Assembly: GCA_029975555.1 (NCBI GenBank)
Contig: JARKOY010000092.1
Location: 1 to 32,929 of the forward strand
DNA from: Spirochaetia bacterium
GTDB lineage: Bacteria; Spirochaetota; Spirochaetia; Treponematales; Rectinemataceae
Length of the DNA stretch: 32,929 nucleotides
Direction: 5' to 3'
Shown here one piece after another: positions 8,572 through 16,837 of the stretch (the first letter of the stretch is position 1; each line of letters opens with the position of its first letter). The notes under the pieces were generated by a model. It was not told the DNA's origin, did no database searches, and was given only the letters and a program-made list of their open reading frames with translations. A program made the translations under genes and the position numbers.

Positions 8572-9874
8572 GCAGCTCTCTCCTTACCGCTTCGCAGAGG
8601 CTGGGAAAATCGGAGATTTCGACGTTTTCGCGCCGGGAGAGAATCCTCATCGTAAAGGCCCCCGAGGAGCCATTTGCAAAGACCGCAAGGGGGATGTGTT
8701 TTCTCTCGGCATATGTATACTGGACGAGCACCTTCTTCGGCTCAGGAAAGACTTCGCAGGCAAATCCTGCACTTCTCAGCGACGCCGCAAGCGCGTGCAG
8801 CCTGGCGGCCGAGGTTTCCGGCTGATTGATGAGGAGAATCTGTGTCGATGTGCTGGAGCCTATTCGGATGCCCAGCGCTTCAAGGGCGGCCATGAGCCGA
8901 TCGAGACCGATTGACGCCCCGACTCCAGGCAATTTTCTTTCGGTATAAAGACTTGCAAGCTCATCGTACCTGCCGCCTGAGCACACCGATCCGATCTCAG
9001 GCAGTGCGGCGAGCGAGGTCTCCACGACCATGCCCGTATAGTAGTCGAGTCCGCGCGTAATGCTCGGATCGAGCACAATGCGCCGCTCAGCGCCGGCAGC
9101 TGCGACGCACCCCATGATGTCGAGTAGCCTGGACCGGGCAGCCAGAGCCTCTTCATCGTTGTGATCGCAGAGGCTGAACATTTTATCGAGTGTTTTTTCG
9201 AAGCTGCTCTCTTTTTGGATGAACGAAAGAATATCGTCCGCACGCTGAGAGCCCACGAGGCCCGACAGCTTCTCCTCTGTGGCTTGTGGCCCTATCTTCT
9301 CAAGCTTGTCTACGGTTCTAAGTATCTCGACTGACTTGTCCTGTGCGCCTATATGGGCCAAAAATCTGTTGAAGAGCGCGCGGTGGTTGATGCGGAGAAA
9401 AAAGTCTCCGACGTCGAGAACCTCCATGGCTCTGGCTGCCGTCAGGAGGATATCTGCGTCCGCGGATGCGGCGTCTGTGCCGACAATGTCGAAATCGCAC
9501 TGCATGAATTCTCTGTATCGGCCGCGCTGGGTATTTTCACCGCGCCACACTTTTGCAATGTGGTACCTACGGAAGGGCAGGTAGAGCTCCTCGACGTGCT
9601 CCGCCATAAAGCGTGCGAAGGGCACGGTGAGATCGTAGCGCATCGCCACGTCCCGCTCACCGTGGTCGCGGAAACGGTAGACTTGCTTGTCGGTCTCTCC
9701 GCCACCCTTGCCGAGCAGAATATCCGCATATTCGAGGACCGGGGTATCGATGGGCACAAATCCAAATAAGACAAATACTTGTTCAAGTTTTCTTATGAGC
9801 GTTGCGCGGGCCATCTCCACATCCGGCAAGAAGTCGCGAAATCCTTTTAATACTCTTGGCTGAATCGTAGGCAT
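8558..9874 (-). CDS. hisS: Histidyl-tRNA synthetase
   Basis: A 438-residue class II aminoacyl-tRNA synthetase. Visible are motif 1 (LKGFRDFLP), motif 2 (FRRYHIAKVWRGENTQRGRYREF), the histidine-specific GLDYYTGMVVE and GGRYDEL, motif 3 around GVGASIGLDRLM, and a C-terminal anticodon-binding domain (ILLINQPE to the end). I chose ATG 9874 over 9934: GGAG is 10 nt upstream, MPTIQPRVLKGFRD matches family N-termini, and a good promoter lies between the two candidate starts. Confidence 0.96.
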   Translation of the reverse strand: MPTIQPRVLKGFRDFLPDVEMARATLIRKLEQVFVLFGFVPIDTPVLEYADILLGKGGGETDKQVYRFRDHGERDVAMRYDLTVPFARFMAEHVEELYLPFRRYHIAKVWRGENTQRGRYREFMQCDFDIVGTDAASADADILLTAARAMEVLDVGDFFLRINHRALFNRFLAHIGAQDKSVEILRTVDKLEKIGPQATEEKLSGLVGSQRADDILSFIQKESSFEKTLDKMFSLCDHNDEEALAARSRLLDIMGCVAAAGAERRIVLDPSITRGLDYYTGMVVETSLAALPEIGSVCSGGRYDELASLYTERKLPGVGASIGLDRLMAALEALGIRIGSSTSTQILLINQPETSAARLHALAASLRSAGFACEVFPEPKKVLVQYTYAERKHIPLAVFANGSSGAFTMRILSRRENVEISDFPSLCEAVRRELHAPR

Positions 9875-9905
9875 GCTTTTTACTCCAAACGTCGAATGCT
9901 CAGCT

Positions 9906-9934
9906 ATTATGAAAATAAATCGCAGTCCGTGCAA
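9906..9934 (-). promoter_or_regulatory. hisS-trmB promoter
   Basis: On the minus strand TTGCAC (-35, + strand 9929-9934), a 17-nt spacer and CATAAT (-10, 9906-9911) form a good sigma70-type promoter. The predicted leader is about 25 nt and carries the hisS Shine-Dalgarno. Confidence 0.6.
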
Positions 9935-10003
9935 GCAGGCGGTGCCAGCAATGTGACTACGCCGGTTTACACCAAAAAGGTGCGTGCCGGGCTAGCGCTG
10001 CGC

Positions 10004-10032
10004 TTGCTCTTTGCAACCTTTTGTGATATATA
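10004..10032 (+). promoter_or_regulatory. rpsF operon promoter
   Basis: TTGCTC (10004-10009), a 17-nt spacer and TATATA (10027-10032), with a TG upstream of the -10. Predicted start is near 10039, giving a leader of about 70 nt before rpsF. Confidence 0.6.
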
Positions 10033-10047
10033 GACAAGGCCCTCTTT

Positions 10048-10089
10048 ATCCGACTGTTGTCGTCGGATCATGCGCACCCGTATGGGTGC
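10048..10089 (+). promoter_or_regulatory. Structured rpsF leader: two tandem hairpins
   Basis: Hairpin 1 pairs ATCCGAC (10048-10054) with GTCGGAT (10062-10068) around a 7-nt loop. Hairpin 2 pairs GCACCC (10074-10079) with GGGTGC (10084-10089) around GTAT. They fill most of the predicted leader and end 12 nt before the Shine-Dalgarno (10101-10106). S6:S18-binding autoregulatory leaders upstream of rpsF are known in many bacteria. Whether this one conforms, with its characteristic CCG-containing element, cannot be decided by eye. Confidence 0.5.
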
Positions 10090-10111
10090 ATACGTCCACA
10101 GGGAGGAATGA

Positions 10112-10393
10112 ATGAGACAGTATGAACTTGTCGCTGTCTTGAACTCCGAGGAAGATCAGTTCAAGGCAGGCAAACAGGCGATTGCCGATCTGCTTGCGCA
10201 GTACAAGGCAATTGACGTAAAAGAAGAAGATATGGGGGATAAACCCCTCGCATATCCCATCAAAAAGAAAACGCGCGCTCATTACATGCTCTACCGTATG
10301 AGCCTTGAGCCGGCATCGATTGTTGCTCTTGAACGCGCGATAAAGCTCAGCCCCTCGATTTTGCAGCATCTTGTTGTTAAAATTGAAAAATAG
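10112..10393 (+). CDS. rpsF: 30S ribosomal protein S6
   Basis: 93 residues with the S6 pattern: MRQYELVAVLNSEE at the start, KPLAYPIKKKTRAHYMLYRM in the middle and a hydrophobic LQHLVVKIEK end. S6 binds S18 on the 30S platform. A strong Shine-Dalgarno (GGGAGGA) precedes ATG 10112. It is the first gene of the rpsF-ssb-rpsR-DUF2232-rplI operon. Confidence 0.96.
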   Translation: MRQYELVAVLNSEEDQFKAGKQAIADLLAQYKAIDVKEEDMGDKPLAYPIKKKTRAHYMLYRMSLEPASIVALERAIKLSPSILQHLVVKIEK

Positions 10394-10426
10394 GGCTGCG
10401 CTGGGCAAAAGGCAAAGGAGCATACC

Positions 10427-10876
10427 GTGAGCGATATCAATGTGGTGGTGTTGGTTGGACGTCTCACTCGCGATAGCGAATTGAAATATACACCATCGGG
10501 GCTTCCAATTTGTCGCTTTTCGATTGCGGTGAACCGCTCGAAGAAGCAAGATGATCAGTGGGTGGACGAACCACATTATTTCGATATCGAGTTTTATGGA
10601 AAGAGCGCAGAAGGATTGAGCAAATACCTTCTGAAGGGGCGGCAAGTCGCCGTCCAGGGCGAACTTCGCCAGGACCGGTGGGAAAAGGATGGCCAGCAGC
10701 GCTCGAAAGTAGTCATCGCCGCTGCCGCGATTCGTCCGCTTGGGTCGCCTCCTCAAGGCGGTGGCGATGCGAATGCCAGAAAATATGCGCCCGATGCCAG
10801 TGCCCAGAAGCCAGAACCTTCCAATGTGCCGATTCCCCCGGGAATCGACGAATTTACCGATGACATTCCGTTTTGA
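10427..10876 (+). CDS. ssb: Single-stranded DNA-binding protein
   Basis: 149 residues. The OB-fold (about 1-105) shows NVVVLVGRLTRDSELKYTPSG and WEKDGQQRSKVVIAA. A flexible Gly/Pro-rich linker follows and the acidic tip FTDDIPF binds partner proteins of replication and repair. It starts at GTG 10427 with AAAGGAG 6 nt upstream. Its place between rpsF and rpsR is a widely conserved arrangement. Confidence 0.97.
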   Translation: MSDINVVVLVGRLTRDSELKYTPSGLPICRFSIAVNRSKKQDDQWVDEPHYFDIEFYGKSAEGLSKYLLKGRQVAVQGELRQDRWEKDGQQRSKVVIAAAAIRPLGSPPQGGGDANARKYAPDASAQKPEPSNVPIPPGIDEFTDDIPF

Positions 10877-10888
10877 CAGGAGATTAGT

Positions 10889-11206
10889 ATGGACGAGATA
10901 AAAGATATTGAGGAAACCAAGACATCCCGCGCTGAGGCTGACCAGCAGGACTTGCGCAGAGATCAGGACGACAGAAATGGTCCCCGGAAGGGCAAGGGAT
11001 TCTTCCGCAAGAAAGTCTGCCGCTTCTGCACTCAGAATGTGAAGATCGACTATAAGGACGCAGACCTGCTTCGGCGTTATACGACCGAGCGTGGCAAGAT
11101 TTTGCCGCGCCGCATTACAGGAACTTGTTCGAAGCATCAGCGCATGCTCGCGGTGAACATCAAACGGGCCAGGGCGTTGGCGCTTCTTCCGTATGTGGTG
11201 AAATGA
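10889..11206 (+). CDS. rpsR: 30S ribosomal protein S18, zinc-binding type
   Basis: 105 residues. The S18 core is in the C-terminal 65 residues ([47 protein letters not shown]). Cys44, Cys47, Cys80 and His83 form the pattern of zinc-binding C+ S18 proteins. An acidic then basic N-terminal extension of about 40 residues precedes the core. ACAGGAGA lies upstream of ATG 10889. Confidence 0.95.
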   Translation: MDEIKDIEETKTSRAEADQQDLRRDQDDRNGPRKGKGFFRKKVCRFCTQNVKIDYKDADLLRRYTTERGKILPRRITGTCSKHQRMLAVNIKRARALALLPYVVK

Positions 11207-11244
11207 CCTTGAAACCATAACCCGAAAGGCGCACAACAGAACAC

Positions 11245-12222
11245 ATGGAAGCACAAGAGAGCATGGATTCGGTATCCCTTCGCAGTCGCCACATTCCCGC
11301 ATTTCTCTTGCCTGGGATGTTGTCGGGGCTGTGCTATGCGAGCGGCTTTCTTGCAGTGACATTTCTTGTCCCCATTCAGTACGTGTTCCGCAAGGAAGGC
11401 AAAAAAGAGGGTTTGCTTTCCATGCTCGTGTCCCTTGCTGTCGTGGGACTTGGAAATGCACTGAGGCTTTCCGGTCTCGGCGCGATGCAGCTGTCTTTTC
11501 TGCTGCAGACAGTCCTGCCGCCTGCGCTGCTTCTCCTCGCGCTTGGGCTGGTCGACCTTTTGAATGTCGACCCCTGGAAAACGCTCACATCGACGGCTGT
11601 CGGGCTTGCGGTCATCTTTGGATTTCTGCTGCAGGCGAGCATAGGCACGAAGGAAGTGCAGCAATCCATGGGAGCCGTGATCGGACAGGCGCTCGCGTCT
11701 TCCGGCCTGCAGGGACCGGATGCGTCCACCATCGCCGAAGCCTATGTCGCTCCTGCGGTTTCCGCGATATTCGACTGCTTTGGTGCCGCGCTGTGGCTCA
11801 TGCTCGCCGGCAGTTGGTGGATCGGCAATCGCCTCGGGGTGCTCAAGAAAGCATCGGATGAAGGTGCAATGCAAGAGACCGCACATCCATCGTTCAATGT
11901 GCCCTCATGGCTGCTGTGGCCCAGCATCGCAGGATGGACCCTCTTGCTCTTTGTGCTCTATGGGCACAGAGGTGGCCTCGTCTCGATTGTCGCGTGGAAT
12001 GTGTCGCTTGCCGCGGCCTGTTGGTATGCGCTGCAGGGATTCAGCGTCATTTCGTGTTTCTTTCAATCGAAAGGCATGCGCCGCATGACCAGCCTTGTGC
12101 CGGTTGTGCTCATTCTGTTCATTCTGCTCGACACGAAGGTCGGGCTGGCCATTGCAGCGCTTGTACCGATACTCGGCGTATCGGAGGTTTGGCTGCAATA
12201 TCGAATACATAAAGGAGCCTGA
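11245..12222 (+). CDS. DUF2232 polytopic membrane protein
   Basis: A 325-residue integral membrane protein with about eight hydrophobic segments. The pattern (PGMLSGLCYASGF near the start; FDCFGAALWLMLAGSWWIGNRLG in the second half) fits DUF2232/YybS-like proteins, whose genes often sit next to rplI. Function is unknown. The start at ATG 11245 has only a weak Shine-Dalgarno (GAAAGG, somewhat far); a start at ATG 11263 is possible. Its stop is 2 nt before rplI and its end contains the rplI Shine-Dalgarno, so it is firmly in the ribosomal operon. Confidence 0.75.
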   Translation: MEAQESMDSVSLRSRHIPAFLLPGMLSGLCYASGFLAVTFLVPIQYVFRKEGKKEGLLSMLVSLAVVGLGNALRLSGLGAMQLSFLLQTVLPPALLLLALGLVDLLNVDPWKTLTSTAVGLAVIFGFLLQASIGTKEVQQSMGAVIGQALASSGLQGPDASTIAEAYVAPAVSAIFDCFGAALWLMLAGSWWIGNRLGVLKKASDEGAMQETAHPSFNVPSWLLWPSIAGWTLLLFVLYGHRGGLVSIVAWNVSLAAACWYALQGFSVISCFFQSKGMRRMTSLVPVVLILFILLDTKVGLAIAALVPILGVSEVWLQYRIHKGA

Positions 12223-12224
12223 AC

Positions 12225-12821
12225 ATGAAAGTTATATTGAATCAGGACATAGCCAATCTTGGAGAGATCGGTGACATCAGAGAGGTTGCTGCAGGATATG
12301 CGCGCAACTATCTTTTACCGAAAAAAATGGTGATGGTTTACAACGAGAAGACCGCCGCGATGCTGCAAAGACGGCAGGACGAGATTCTGGCCATCAAGGA
12401 ACAGAAGAGACTCGCATCGCGTTCGCTCAAGGAAAAGATTGAGGCAGAGCCTCTCATCATCACCATGCCGGCTGGCACCAACGGAAAACTTTACGGCGCG
12501 GTGACGAACCACACTATTGCCGATGAGCTTCTGAAAAAAGGCATCGAGGTCGACCGCAAGAAGATAGAGGTGCCGGATCGCTCGATCAAATCCGTAGGCA
12601 ACTACAAAGTCGTCATCAAGCTGTACGAGAAGGATGAGGCGACACTCCACTGCACGGTGGAGGCGCAGGTCGCCACCACCACAGAAGAGAAAAAGCCTGG
12701 CGAGGGTGAGACGAAAAAACACAGGGCTCGCCGCCAGCGCACAGAGTCTGAGCCGGCTACCCCAGAGGAACAGGCCGCGGCCTTTGAAGCGGCCATCAAT
12801 CGCGGACAACTGAACGGCTGA
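12225..12821 (+). CDS. rplI: 50S ribosomal protein L9, C-terminally extended
   Basis: The N-terminal rRNA-binding domain (MKVILNQDIANLGEIGDI, VAAGYARNYLLPKKM), the long connecting helix and the C-terminal domain (NGKLYGAVTNHTIADEL) are complete by about residue 148. A charged tail of about 50 residues, rich in Glu, Lys and Arg, follows. AAAGGAG precedes ATG 12225. It is the last gene before a strong terminator. Confidence 0.95.
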   Translation: MKVILNQDIANLGEIGDIREVAAGYARNYLLPKKMVMVYNEKTAAMLQRRQDEILAIKEQKRLASRSLKEKIEAEPLIITMPAGTNGKLYGAVTNHTIADELLKKGIEVDRKKIEVPDRSIKSVGNYKVVIKLYEKDEATLHCTVEAQVATTTEEKKPGEGETKKHRARRQRTESEPATPEEQAAAFEAAINRGQLNG

Positions 12822-12846
12822 CTCTTTTCTCATTGAAGATGTCCTC

Positions 12847-12876
12847 CCCGCCCCCTTAAGAGGGGGGCGGGTTTTT
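12847..12876 (+). terminator. Rho-independent terminator of the rpsF operon
   Basis: CCCGCCCCC (12847-12855) pairs with GGGGGCGGG (12863-12871) across a short TTAAGAG loop, followed by TTTTT (12872-12876). It is the clearest terminator in the window. Confidence 0.9.
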
Positions 12877-12879
12877 GTA

Positions 12880-12908
12880 TTGACCCCACGGATGACAGAG
12901 TATAGATT
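12880..12908 (+). promoter_or_regulatory. Candidate dnaB promoter
   Basis: TTGACC (12880-12885), a 17-nt spacer and TAGATT (12903-12908). TATAGA with 15-nt spacing is an alternative -10. It starts directly after the operon terminator, so dnaB probably has independent expression. Confidence 0.45.
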
Positions 12909-12945
12909 CAAAGTTCAGACGTAAGATTTTTGTAAGGAGTTTCGG

Positions 12946-14289
12946 ATGGCAGGTCCATCGCTCAAAGATACGATGCCCCTCTACAACGGAGATGCTGAGC
13001 AGGCTTGCCTTGGAGCCCTTCTCATCGACCCTGAGTCGATCAACAGTGTCCTGAAATACCTCCGCCCTGAGAGCTTCTACGAGCCCGCAAATCAAGAAAT
13101 TTTCGAGGCGCTCCTCGCGATGCACGAGAAGGGCCAGAAACCTGACCTGATCACCCTCTCCGAAGAACTTCGGAGTCGGGGAAGCCTTGAGAGGGTGGGG
13201 GGCAGCGCATACGTGGCGAGCCTCGCCTCTTTTACCCCCTCAGCCGCGAATGTCGAATATTACGCAAAGATCGTCCAGGAGATGGCGACGAGACGGCGGC
13301 TCATTCACTTGTCTTCGGAGATAGCCGCGGTTGCCCACGAAGAGACCAAGAATGTCGACCAGATACTCGACGAGCTGCAGGCCAAGATTTTCGAGATATC
13401 CCAGAACCGAAAGACCGCCGAATACCATTCGGCCAAAGAGATCGTCACCGAGACAATGTTGCTCATCGAAAAGCTGAGCACCAATCCCGAGGCGTTCACC
13501 GGGATCCCCTCGGGGCTGACGGATCTCGACGCGATGACGAGCGGCCTTCAAAATTCAGAATTCATCGTCATCGGCGCGAGGCCGTCGGTGGGGAAGACCG
13601 CCCTCGCTCTGACGATAGCCGCGCACGCGTCGATCGATCTAAAAATTCCGACAGCCTTCTTCTCGCTGGAGATGTCGGAGTCGGCGATCATGCTCAGGCT
13701 CATATCCTCCGAGGCGCGGATCCCTGCCGAACGCATACGCACGGGAAGAATCAGAACCACGGATTACGACAGCCTCATGGAGGCCGCCGCGAGGATCTAC
13801 GAGGCCCCCCTCTATATCGTCGACATGCCGAACATGAAGCTGCTCGAGCTTCGGACTATGGCGCGCAGGCTCGTGCTCGAACGGGGCATCAGGATTCTCT
13901 TCATCGATTATCTCACGCTCATCACCCATGAGAACGCCGACCTCCCGCGTTGGGAACAGATCTCGGCGATCTCCCGGTCCCTGAAGGCCCTCGCCCGCGA
14001 GCTTAACATCCCTGTCGTGGCGCTCTCGCAGCTCAAGCGGGAGGCTGAAGGAAAACAGCCGACGCTTGCCGATCTGCGCGAATCCGGTTCCATCGAACAG
14101 GACGCCGACCTCATTTTGTTCTTGCACCGCGACCGAGAAATGTCGAAGGAACACGATCAGCAGAGCGACCAAATCGAGACTGACCTCATCGTCGCAAAAC
14201 AGCGCAATGGCCCCATCGGCAAAACCTCGGTCTGGTTCAAGAGCAGCTACGCGAAATTTGTGAATATGGATCGCCGCGAACACCCATGA
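12946..14289 (+). CDS. dnaB: Replicative DNA helicase DnaB
   Basis: 447 residues. The N-terminal domain (about 15-115; DAEQACLGALLIDPE) is followed by a linker and the RecA-like motor. Walker A is GARPSVGKT (210-218); AFFSLEMS, ILFIDYLTLI, SRSLKALARELNIPVVALSQLKRE and DLRESGSIEQDADLILFLHRD follow. The hexamer unwinds DNA at the fork. AAGGAG is 6 nt before ATG 12946. It converges with rseP 24 nt downstream, and no terminator is visible between them. Confidence 0.97.
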   Translation: MAGPSLKDTMPLYNGDAEQACLGALLIDPESINSVLKYLRPESFYEPANQEIFEALLAMHEKGQKPDLITLSEELRSRGSLERVGGSAYVASLASFTPSAANVEYYAKIVQEMATRRRLIHLSSEIAAVAHEETKNVDQILDELQAKIFEISQNRKTAEYHSAKEIVTETMLLIEKLSTNPEAFTGIPSGLTDLDAMTSGLQNSEFIVIGARPSVGKTALALTIAAHASIDLKIPTAFFSLEMSESAIMLRLISSEARIPAERIRTGRIRTTDYDSLMEAAARIYEAPLYIVDMPNMKLLELRTMARRLVLERGIRILFIDYLTLITHENADLPRWEQISAISRSLKALARELNIPVVALSQLKREAEGKQPTLADLRESGSIEQDADLILFLHRDREMSKEHDQQSDQIETDLIVAKQRNGPIGKTSVWFKSSYAKFVNMDRREHP

Positions 14290-14313
14290 GAGGGGCCACG
14301 AGCACCGATTGTT

Positions 14314-15666
14314 CTATTTCCCTGCAAAGAAGAAAATGTCGCTCATCGTTGCGACCACGAACAGCACGAGCACGAATGCCGCCCCTATGAACTGATAGCG
14401 GTAGAGGGATTTCGCTGTGAGCGGCTTTCTCCTAAAGAGCTCGACGATGAACACGAGGATGAGTCCGCCGTCCAGCACAGGGAGTGGCAGAAGATTCATC
14501 ATCGCGAGACTCACGGAAAGAAAGGCGAGAAAACTGAATACAGGCACAAGTCCCGCAAGCCCATCGGCTTTTATCTGCTCGGAGGCTGCAGACCCGATGA
14601 GGTAGGTTATTCTCGCCGGACCAGAGACGGCCTTGAACACGTTCACGCCTCGGAAGAGGAGCCCGATACTCTTTATGGTGAGGGAAAAAGTAGAGATTGT
14701 CTCCTTCACCCCTCTCGAGAGGGCCTCTGGCAGAGACCGCGCCTTGTCTGTCCGCGTGACGCCGACGAAGCCCATCCCTGTCTCTTCCAGGGATTTTGCG
14801 ACGACGGTGGCAGAGACAGTCTTTCCGTCGCGGGTCACCACGAGCTCCACAGGGCCATTGGCGTCCTTGAAAACATTCATAAGGTCTACGGTGTTGCGGA
14901 TGGTTTTTCCGTTCGCCTCAGTGATGGTGTCTCCGGAGCGGATGTCGGCGATCGCCGCAGGGCTCTTGTCTTTGACCGAAGCGATGACAGGGTCAACCCA
15001 GGCATAGACGCCGATGACGCCGGCGCCAGAATTCGGATCGAGTCGAGGGGTTAGCACGAGGTTTTGAACGACCCCATCCCTCACGACCTCGACAGAGAGC
15101 GCCTTTTCTGGATTGCCGGCGATGACTTCCTGGAGATCGCTGTAGTCGCGGATCGTCTTTCCATCGATGGCCTTGATGAAGTCGCCGGTTTTAAGGCCAG
15201 CGATATCGGCAGGATTGGGGCCGTCTCCTTTCACCATGGCACCCGTCTCACTCGAAAGGACTATCCGGTTCGGAGCTGTCTGAATGGTGATTCCGATCGC
15301 CACGACGATCACGAAGACCAACACGGCAAAGAGCGTGTTGAAGGCCGGCCCGGCGATGGCGATGGCGATGCGCTTCATCGGATGAGCAGAATAGAAACTG
15401 CCTTTATCTGCAGGGATGAAGTCGAGTTTTTGCTCGAGCGCGGTGCGGAATCCGTCTTCGCCTTTTAGTTTACAGTATCCCCCTATGGGCAGAACGCCTA
15501 TGCGCCACTCGGTCTTCCTCCCCCTGTGTTTGAAGAGGGCAGGGCCCCAGCCGATGGAGAAAGCCTCCACATCCACGCCAAGCGACCGTGCAATGACAAA
15601 ATGACCAAATTCGTGAACGATGACCACTATCGAGAGCCCGATCAATCCCAGTAATACTGTAATCAT
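14314..15666 (-). CDS. rseP: RIP metalloprotease (site-2 protease)
   Basis: 450 residues. The zinc site HEFGH is at 18-22 in the first membrane segment, followed by a G-P-x-L and PIGGYCKLKGED loop. Two PDZ domains follow (GLKTGDFIKAIDGK and DIRSGDTITEANGK). The C-terminal membrane segments include NLLPLPVLDGGLI, whose Asp completes the zinc ligands. It cleaves membrane-embedded substrates such as anti-sigma factors. The ATG overlaps the dxr stop (ATGA), so translation is coupled. Last gene of the rpsB-rseP operon. Confidence 0.95.
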   Translation of the reverse strand: MITVLLGLIGLSIVVIVHEFGHFVIARSLGVDVEAFSIGWGPALFKHRGRKTEWRIGVLPIGGYCKLKGEDGFRTALEQKLDFIPADKGSFYSAHPMKRIAIAIAGPAFNTLFAVLVFVIVVAIGITIQTAPNRIVLSSETGAMVKGDGPNPADIAGLKTGDFIKAIDGKTIRDYSDLQEVIAGNPEKALSVEVVRDGVVQNLVLTPRLDPNSGAGVIGVYAWVDPVIASVKDKSPAAIADIRSGDTITEANGKTIRNTVDLMNVFKDANGPVELVVTRDGKTVSATVVAKSLEETGMGFVGVTRTDKARSLPEALSRGVKETISTFSLTIKSIGLLFRGVNVFKAVSGPARITYLIGSAASEQIKADGLAGLVPVFSFLAFLSVSLAMMNLLPLPVLDGGLILVFIVELFRRKPLTAKSLYRYQFIGAAFVLVLFVVATMSDIFFFAGK

Positions 15667-16805
15667 GTAGAACGCTCCGCGTTGTTGGCAGCGATTGTTC
15701 GCGCCATGCTGTCGATATGCAATATATCCTCGAACGACTCGACAGGCAAATTCCAGTTTCTTTCGAGGGTCCTCGCCACGACGGACGCGATCTGCGTGAA
15801 TCGGATACTCCCTTTCTCGAAGTGTTCCACGGCAACTTCATTGGCGGCGTTATAGACGATACACTGAGCCTCGCCCTCGTCCAAGGCCTGACGCGCGATC
15901 CACAGCAGTGGATATCTCTCCTTTTGAGGCTCATAGAACTCGAGGTTTTTCCCCACAAGGTCCGCAAATCCAAACGGAGAGGCCGTGGTTTTGGGCCACG
16001 AGAGGGCCATGTGGATGGGAAGTCTCATGTCAGGCTTGGAAATCTGCGCATAGAGGGCCCCGTCCAGCGTCCTGACCATCGCGTGGACGTAGCTCTGGGG
16101 ATGAATAAGCACCCTGATCCGCGTCTGAGGCATATCGAAAAGGCGTGCTGCTTCGATGAGCTCGAGCCCCTTATTTGCCATCGTCGCCGAGTCGATGCTT
16201 ATCTTGCGTCCCATCTTCCACACGGGATGTTTGCAGGCATCGTCTGGGGTCACAGAAGAGAGCTGATCGATGGGAAGGGAGCGAAAAGGCCCGCCTGACG
16301 CAGTGATCGTCAGCTCGGAGACGATGGCCCTGCCTATTCTCTGTGTGAGTTGAAAAAGACCTGCGTGCTCGGAGTCGACGGGAATGATGTTGCAGCGCTG
16401 CTCGTCGGCGAGCTTCTTCAGGAGCCTGTATCCCATGACCACCGATTCTTTATTTGCGAGGGCCAGATGCATGCTCCTCTGAAGCACAAGAATCGACGCC
16501 GAGAGCCCTGCAGCTCCGGCGATGCCGTTGACGACGATGTCCGCCTCGGTTTCTGACAGGAGCCGCGCCAGCGCCTCGGGGCCTGCCCACGAAGCCCCTT
16601 CTGGCGCCAAAGAGGGCTCTCCTGTCCATGCGCCCCTACTGTGAGGAAATTCATGTTTGAGCAGCCTTAAGGTCTCGCAATTGCTGTGCACGGAAAAACC
16701 GACGAGCTCAAGCTTTTCGTCTGAGGCGGCACGTTCCCGTATCACATCGAGCGTCTGTCTGCCGATAGAGCCAGCGGCTCCCAATACGATAACTCGCTTT
16801 GACAT
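15663..16805 (-). CDS. dxr: 1-deoxy-D-xylulose 5-phosphate reductoisomerase
   Basis: 380 residues; it converts DXP to MEP using NADPH, the committed step of non-mevalonate isoprenoid synthesis. The NADPH-binding motif GAAGSIG is at 9-15; LALANKES, PVDSEH (metal-binding D and E), ITASGGPFR and GRKISIDSATMANKGLE follow. PVDSEHAGLFQ differs from the usual PVDSEHxAIFQ only at neutral positions. It lies between cdsA and rseP and should feed the undecaprenyl synthase encoded two genes upstream. Confidence 0.96.
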   Translation of the reverse strand: MSKRVIVLGAAGSIGRQTLDVIRERAASDEKLELVGFSVHSNCETLRLLKHEFPHSRGAWTGEPSLAPEGASWAGPEALARLLSETEADIVVNGIAGAAGLSASILVLQRSMHLALANKESVVMGYRLLKKLADEQRCNIIPVDSEHAGLFQLTQRIGRAIVSELTITASGGPFRSLPIDQLSSVTPDDACKHPVWKMGRKISIDSATMANKGLELIEAARLFDMPQTRIRVLIHPQSYVHAMVRTLDGALYAQISKPDMRLPIHMALSWPKTTASPFGFADLVGKNLEFYEPQKERYPLLWIARQALDEGEAQCIVYNAANEVAVEHFEKGSIRFTQIASVVARTLERNWNLPVESFEDILHIDSMARTIAANNAERST

Positions 16806-16837
16806 TTCTTGTTACCCGTACCAGTGTAGAGGCCTCT

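Noticed and set aside
9875-10000. Possible small gene or RNA in the hisS-rpsF gap
   Set aside because: No frame with a start and Shine-Dalgarno; the hisS and rpsF promoters account for the recognisable signals.
10046-11461. 471-codon open frame on the minus strand
   Set aside because: It lies antisense to rpsF, ssb, rpsR and the start of the DUF2232 gene, all of which are well supported; the translation has no domain pattern.
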